From contig JBFXCU010000001.1 of NCBI GenBank assembly GCA_050181835.1, positions 310,001-374,000 on the forward strand: 64,000 bases of DNA, written 5' to 3'. Every line of letters starts with the position of its first letter. Position 1 is the first letter of the stretch. The stretch comes from CAILZL01 sp050181835 (GTDB lineage Bacteria; Pseudomonadota; Gammaproteobacteria; Steroidobacterales; Steroidobacteraceae). Positions 60,121-64,000 of the stretch are shown here, one piece after another. The position numbers and the translations under genes were made by a program. The notes beneath the pieces are model-generated. The model was not told the origin of the DNA. It saw only the letters and a program-made list of their open reading frames with translations, and did no database searches.

Positions 60121-60717
60121 ATGAAAGCTAAGCAAACCTTCGACGCTGCCTACTATCGGCGCTTTTACTTACGCGCCGCCACGCGCGCGATGAGTCAGCC
60201 AGAAACCGAACGTCGTGCCGCAGTGGTCGCCAGCGTGGTAACGCAATTGGAGCTGCCCGTTAAACGCATGCTCGACATGGGGTGTGGTCTGGGCTGGTTC
60301 AAACAGCCTTTACTCACTGTCTTCTCGAAGGCCAGTTATACCGGCGTCGAATACAGCGAGTACCTATGTGAACAACATGGTTGGCAGCATGGCTCGGTAG
60401 TGGATTATCAGGGGCGCGGCCAGTTTGATCTGATGGTGTGCTGCGATGTGTTGCAGTACCTGGATGATAGCGACGCTACTCGCGCCATCAACAATCTGGC
60501 ACGACTATGTCGCGGCGCGCTATATCTGCATGTGCCCACCAAACACGATTGGCAAACGCTGATGGACCCCAGCGGCACTGACGCTAACGTATACGTGCGA
60601 TCAGCCAGCTGGTATCAACAGCGGTTACGTAAACACTTCAACCACATCGGCAACGGGGTGTTGATCAAGCGCGAAGTGGAAGTGCTGCAATGGGAGTTGC
60701 AGCAGCCGTGGCGCTGA
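60121..60717 (+). CDS. Class I SAM-dependent methyltransferase
   Basis: The 198-residue protein has SAM-binding motif I 'RMLDMGCGLGWFKQPLL', motif II 'SYTGVEYSEYLCEQHGW' and motif IV 'GQFDLMVCCDVLQYLDDSD', typical of the methyltransf_23/11 group that acts on small molecules or tRNA. The substrate cannot be told. The ATG at 60121 is chosen; 13 upstream in-frame codons overlap nothing useful. It stands alone, with its stop two bases from the convergent ygiQ stop. Confidence 0.87.
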   Translation: MKAKQTFDAAYYRRFYLRAATRAMSQPETERRAAVVASVVTQLELPVKRMLDMGCGLGWFKQPLLTVFSKASYTGVEYSEYLCEQHGWQHGSVVDYQGRGQFDLMVCCDVLQYLDDSDATRAINNLARLCRGALYLHVPTKHDWQTLMDPSGTDANVYVRSASWYQQRLRKHFNHIGNGVLIKREVEVLQWELQQPWR

Positions 60718-60718
60718 G

Positions 60719-63019
60719 TTAGCGCTTGCTCTGTCGTTTGCTGCTGCTTGGAGTGCGACCCGCTTTGATGGTAGACAGCTTCGGAATACTCACACCCTTC
60801 AATCCCGTATGTTGCGTCCGCATCGGCGTCGTGACTGCGGCTTTTTTAGCGCCCGCAATCTGACCATTGCGTAGTTTGTGTGGACGCCGCGCACCTTCGG
60901 CCATATCGCCGGTGCCCACTGGTTGCCAGGCGGGAATTAGGTGTTTTTTCCCCGGGCCGATCAAATCAGCGCGACCCATGTTTTTCAGGGCTTCGCGAAT
61001 CAAAGGCCAATTGTTGGCGTCATGCCAGCGCAAGAAAGCTTTATGCAGCCGACGTACCTTGATGCCTTTAGGAATAGTTACCGCTTCGCTATCGCGCGCA
61101 ATTTTGCGTAGCGGATTCTTGCCGGAGTGATACATCGCTGTGGCAGTTGCCATCGGTGAAGGCAGGAAGGCTTGCACTTGATCGGCACGATAACCATTGG
61201 TCTTCAACCATAGCGCCAGTTCCAGCATATCCTGATCGGTGGTGCCGGGATGCGCGGCGATGAAGTACGGAATCAGATACTGTTCCTTGCCAGCTTCTTT
61301 CGAGAACTTCTCAAACAGTTCTTTGAACTTGTAATACGAACCCACGCCGGGTTTCATCATCTTCGACAGCGGGCCTTCGCCAATGGCTTCGGGCGCTATC
61401 TTCAGATAGCCGCCAACGTGATGCTGCACCAGCTCCTTCACATACGCAGGTGATTCAACCGCTAGGTCGTAGCGCACGCCGGAACCGATCAATACTTTCT
61501 TGATGCCCGGCAAGGTGCGCGCGCGTTGATACAGTTTGATCAATGGCGTGTGGTCGGTATTGAGGTTGGGGCAAATGCCCGGATACACGCAGGATGGCAG
61601 ACGACACGCCGATTCAATCTCGCGTGACTTGCAGGCCAGGCGATACATGTTGGCGGTCGGGCCGCCGAGATCAGACACCACGCCGGTAAAGCCGGGCACG
61701 GTGTCGCGAATGGTTTCAATCTCGCGAATGATGGAATCTTCAGAACGATTCTGGATGATGCGGCCTTCGTGTTCAGTGATCGAGCAGAAGGTGCAGCCAC
61801 CAAAACAGCCACGCTGAATTGCAACCGAGAAGCGGATCATTTCATAGGCGGGAATCTTGGCCTTGCCATAGACCGGATGCGGTACCCGCTGGAACGGCAG
61901 GTCATACAACGCATCCATTTCCTTCATCTGCAACGGAATCGGCGGTGGATTGATCCACAGCTCGGCCTTGCCATGACGTTGCACTAACGCACGCGCATTA
62001 CCCGGATTGGCTTCCAGATGCAGGATGCGCGACGCATGCGCATACAGAACCGCATCATCACGCACCTGCTCGAATGCCGGCATACGGATGTAGGATTTAC
62101 TGCGATCCTTGTTGGGCACGTCGCGATAGAACTTCACGACGTGCGCTACTGGCTTCTTATCCGCCACGCCGGTCGCTGAGCGTGTCGAAGCGCTCTGTGT
62201 TGAGCACCCTTCGCTGGATAAACCAGTTCCTTCGGTTACAGGCTCAGGGGACGATTGGCTCGGCTCCATCGCATATGGATCAATCGGTGGATTCAACTTG
62301 CCGGGCGTATCAATGCTGGTGGAATCAATCTCGATCCAGTCAGTCGGCAACTCTCTGCGCAGAAAGGCCGTGCCGCGCAAATCAGTAATCGCTTCAATCG
62401 GCTCGCCTTTGCCCAGACGATGCGCCAGTTCAATAATCTGGCGTTCGGCATTGCCGTACACCAGCAGATCGGCAGCGGCATCCAGCAGCACCGAACGGCG
62501 CACCTGCTCCGACCAGTAATCAAAATGCGCAATGCGCCGCAGGCTGGCCTCGATGCCGCCGATGATGATGGGTGTGTCCTTGTAGGCTTCACGCACCCGC
62601 TGCGAATACACAATCACGCAACGGTCGGGACGCTGGCCACCTTCGCCACCCGGCGTGTAGGCATCATCGCTGCGTACACGGCGATCCGAGGTGTAACGGT
62701 TCACCATCGAATCCATGTTGCCGCCGGTCACGCCAAAGAACAGATTGGGTTTGCCCAGTGCCTTGAAAGCCTCCGCCGAACGCCAGTCCGGCTGCGCAAT
62801 CATGCCGACACGAAATCCCTGCGCCTCCAGCACCCGGCCAATAATCGCCATGCCAAAACTGGGGTGATCCACATACGCATCGCCACCAACAATGATGATG
62901 TCGCAGCTATCCCAGCCCAGCTCGTCCATTTCCGCACGCGACATGGGCAAGAACGGCGCCGTCCCGAAACGGGAGGCCCAGTACTTGCGGTAAGAGAACA
63001 ATTCGCGCGCGGCTTGCAT
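60719..63019 (-). CDS. ygiQ: YgiQ family radical SAM protein
   Basis: The 766-residue protein has the N-terminal YgiQ domain ('YWASRFGTAPFLPMSRAEMD', 'CDIIIVGGDAYVDHPSFG') and a radical SAM core with the CxxxCxxC motif in 'IQRGCFGGCTFCSITEHEGR'. A C-terminal DUF3362-like region ends in a basic tail (GRTPSSSKRQSKR). Family function is unknown, though it probably is an Fe-S enzyme. Residues about 258-283, in the linker before the core, are encoded by a REP-like inverted repeat (separate entry) and are Ser/Thr-rich, unlike family linkers. The frame stays open through it. Confidence 0.94.
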   Translation of the reverse strand: MQAARELFSYRKYWASRFGTAPFLPMSRAEMDELGWDSCDIIIVGGDAYVDHPSFGMAIIGRVLEAQGFRVGMIAQPDWRSAEAFKALGKPNLFFGVTGGNMDSMVNRYTSDRRVRSDDAYTPGGEGGQRPDRCVIVYSQRVREAYKDTPIIIGGIEASLRRIAHFDYWSEQVRRSVLLDAAADLLVYGNAERQIIELAHRLGKGEPIEAITDLRGTAFLRRELPTDWIEIDSTSIDTPGKLNPPIDPYAMEPSQSSPEPVTEGTGLSSEGCSTQSASTRSATGVADKKPVAHVVKFYRDVPNKDRSKSYIRMPAFEQVRDDAVLYAHASRILHLEANPGNARALVQRHGKAELWINPPPIPLQMKEMDALYDLPFQRVPHPVYGKAKIPAYEMIRFSVAIQRGCFGGCTFCSITEHEGRIIQNRSEDSIIREIETIRDTVPGFTGVVSDLGGPTANMYRLACKSREIESACRLPSCVYPGICPNLNTDHTPLIKLYQRARTLPGIKKVLIGSGVRYDLAVESPAYVKELVQHHVGGYLKIAPEAIGEGPLSKMMKPGVGSYYKFKELFEKFSKEAGKEQYLIPYFIAAHPGTTDQDMLELALWLKTNGYRADQVQAFLPSPMATATAMYHSGKNPLRKIARDSEAVTIPKGIKVRRLHKAFLRWHDANNWPLIREALKNMGRADLIGPGKKHLIPAWQPVGTGDMAEGARRPHKLRNGQIAGAKKAAVTTPMRTQHTGLKGVSIPKLSTIKAGRTPSSSKRQSKR
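62171..62248. repeat. REP-like inverted repeat inside ygiQ
   Basis: The left arm GCTGAGCGTGTCGAAG (62175-62190) and the right arm CTTCGGTTACAGGCTCAG (62230-62247) form an imperfect inverted pair. The core words CTGAGC-TGTCGAAG and CTTCG...GGCTCAG resemble a repeat family common in gammaproteobacterial intergenic DNA. The copy is in frame and adds about 26 residues to the encoded linker. Confidence 0.6.
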
Positions 63020-63245
63020 AGGGCGCGGATTATGGGTGCGGGAGGGCGAATCTCCAAGGGTTAAAAGGCTGAATTGGTGGGGATTTCGGGATTTTGACGC
63101 ACCACAATGGTATCCAGATTCTGACGTTTACCGTTAAAACGGCGTGCAATCTGACACTGACCCTCTTAGGCTTATGGGAGCCAGTGCTTGGCGAATCAAA
63201 GCTAATGCTATATGTGATTTATAGTTTTATCTTGCTAAATCGCTT
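63020..63245. other. Gap left of the right-end gene module
   Basis: I find no supported gene here. The long open frame that crosses it has no ribosome-binding site until 63271. Base composition shifts to AT-richer from about 63200. The stretch holds a short palindrome near 63131-63142 (CCGTTAAAACGG) and may be the promoter or a junction with acquired DNA. Confidence 0.45.
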
Positions 63246-63265
63246 AATCCGAAACATTTCGGATT
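63246..63265 (+). terminator. Short perfect hairpin with T-tract before the right-end module
   Basis: AATCCGAAA (63246-63254) pairs with TTTCGGATT (63257-63265) across CA and is followed by TTT. It lies 20 bases upstream of the first start of the module, directly before AAGGAG. It may be a terminator of upstream read-through or an operator/attenuator of the module. Confidence 0.6.
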
Positions 63266-63285
63266 TTTATAAGGAGACAGTGAGC

Positions 63286-63573
63286 GTGCATGCCGCATAC
63301 AAATTTAGCATTACTATTTATTCAGACGACCTTGCAGTCGTTAATTGCCTCCGGGCGCTCTCACAGTACAGCCAATCCACTGGTAACAATCGCATTCCCT
63401 GGGGCGGTACAAAAAACGAAGACTGGCAGAGAGCGGGAAACGAAGTCACGTTTCGCTTCACAAGCCCGGAGTACCGAAAAGTGTTTCTGTCCGAAGGACA
63501 GCGGTTGCTTCCCCAATCCCTTTGGTCAGTTATAAGTCAAAGTGATAGTGACCCTGCGAATCGTCAGTCATGA
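63286..63573 (+). CDS. Small protein of unknown function, first gene of right-end module
   Basis: I do not recognise this 95-residue product. AAGGAG (63271-63276) is nine bases before the GTG at 63286, which I take as the start; a GTG at 63280 is too close. The protein reads AYKFSITIYSDDLAVVNCLR, then 'IPWGGTKNEDWQRAGNEVTF', 'RFTSPEYRKVFLSEGQRLLP' and 'QSLWSVISQSDSD'. It looks like one compact alpha/beta domain, with no signal peptide or membrane helix. Its TGA overlaps the next ATG (ATGA). Confidence 0.65.
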   Translation: MHAAYKFSITIYSDDLAVVNCLRALSQYSQSTGNNRIPWGGTKNEDWQRAGNEVTFRFTSPEYRKVFLSEGQRLLPQSLWSVISQSDSDPANRQS

Positions 63574-63710
63574 AATACAACAAGTACGCCAAGCTCGCAC
63601 ACACCGCGCTCCCGACTAACTTACGAAGTTATGCCGTTTGGTTGGGCTTGTCGGTCCCAGTCGGTAACTTTCTACGGCGCTTAGGCCGTCACGTGATGCC
63701 ACATGCTTGA
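63570..63710 (+). CDS. 46-residue basic small protein, second gene of right-end module
   Basis: A short frame starts with ATG in an ATGA overlap with the previous gene and ends in TGA at 63708-63710, overlapping the next ATG by eight bases. The product is basic (MKYNKYAKLAHTALPTNLRS start; a Leu/Val/Trp-rich middle; NFLRRLGRHVMPHA end). It could be a real small protein or only a coupling frame. I know no family. Confidence 0.4.
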   Translation: MKYNKYAKLAHTALPTNLRSYAVWLGLSVPVGNFLRRLGRHVMPHA

Positions 63711-64000
63711 TCCTCGCGAACAAGCCATCAAGCACGCTGCTTATCGTGGTGCCTTTGCACCGGTGCTAGCAAAGGTTGCCGCAGAAATTCTGGACGTGCC
63801 TGCTTCTTCGTCACCCACAATAATTGGTCTGCTCTATGCGCCCGAGATGCTGACTGCAGCAGCAGATACGGGACTCTCGTTGAATCTCGATATTGATGTC
63901 ACCATTGCATACCTCGTCACGCTAGAGGCAGATAGAGCTAAGAAGCAAGGTTTGGACGCCAAACTATTGGACCTGCATTCGAAAATGGCAGCTGGTGTAA
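63703..64000 (+). CDS. Unknown protein, third gene of right-end module (partial)
   Basis: The frame opens with ATG at 63703 (MLDPREQAIKHAAYRGAFAP) and continues past the window edge, 99 codons so far. It is a helix-leaning, soluble-looking protein with 'LAKVAAEILDVPASSSPTII', 'DVTIAYLVTLEADRAKKQGL' and no signal or membrane helix. Overlap with the preceding frame implies translational coupling. I recognise no family from this part. Confidence 0.6.
   Translation, partial: MLDPREQAIKHAAYRGAFAPVLAKVAAEILDVPASSSPTIIGLLYAPEMLTAAADTGLSLNLDIDVTIAYLVTLEADRAKKQGLDAKLLDLHSKMAAGV

Noticed and set aside
62255..63064. A 269-codon open frame antisense to ygiQ
   Set aside because: It is a shadow of the GC-rich third positions of ygiQ; no motif or ribosome-binding site.
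63094..63285. Upstream extension of the first right-end gene back to an ATG at 63094
   Set aside because: The extension reads through the hairpin and has no ribosome-binding site, while AAGGAG sits at ideal distance from the GTG at 63286.
1..64000. CRISPR arrays, tRNA or rRNA genes, prophage and insertion sequences
   Set aside because: I looked for regular repeats, cloverleaf-like stems, transposase motifs and phage gene runs and saw none that I can support.

Overview
The window is chromosomal DNA from a gammaproteobacterium and spans the replication origin. The left third carries the classic origin order: gyrB, recF, dnaN and dnaA on the minus strand, facing away from rpmH, rnpA, yidD, yidC and mnmE on the plus strand, with mnmG shortly after. 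A pilMNOPQ-aroK-aroB block, an outer-membrane phospholipase A, TesA beside a YbbA/YbbP-type ABC system and a YgiQ radical SAM protein fit a non-enteric gammaproteobacterium with type IV pili. I could not place the genus from sequence alone. No rRNA, tRNA, CRISPR array, prophage or intact insertion sequence was seen.

Layout. 1-1.3 kb: end of a PlsC-like acyltransferase, a flavin reductase and a YjdM zinc-ribbon protein. 1.3-7.6 kb: gyrB-recF-dnaN-dnaA, with two exact parS-like sites inside recF and an AT-rich dnaN-dnaA gap that looks like oriC. 7.8-12.2 kb: ribosome, RNase P, membrane insertase and tRNA modification genes. 12.2-16.6 kb: a FecR/DUF6600 envelope protein, mnmG and a small membrane protein. 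16.8-21.3 kb: citrate synthase, a nucleotidyltransferase-like protein and PBP1A. 21.6-30.7 kb: type IV pilus alignment and secretin genes, two shikimate enzymes, a dGTPase-like HD hydrolase and hemE. 30.9-43.2 kb: envelope and lipid genes (OmpA-like, OMPLA, RIO kinase, FadD, TesA, ABC lipoprotein-release type transporter, MscS, YegP, PspC).

43.3-55.4 kb is the standout accessory region. It holds a divergently transcribed set of five secreted, DUF11-type proteins: a 997-residue one on the minus strand, three small ones on the plus strand (about 339, 172 and 342 residues) and a 1,999-residue protein. The large protein joins an N-terminal module shared with the small ones, DUF11-like and carboxypeptidase-regulatory-like domains, an OmpA peptidoglycan-binding domain and a long putative outer-membrane beta-barrel. 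The four smaller products all end on the same kind of beta-strand. I read this as a possible cell-surface assembly system: a giant outer-membrane platform with its own secreted subunits. That function is inference.

55.5-64 kb holds scattered single genes: HopJ-family, lipoprotein, lipase, YkgJ, a second-type peptide deformylase, a TfoX-C/Cdd1 fusion, a methyltransferase and YgiQ with a REP-like insertion. It ends in an unrecognised, tightly overlapping three-gene module cut by the window edge.
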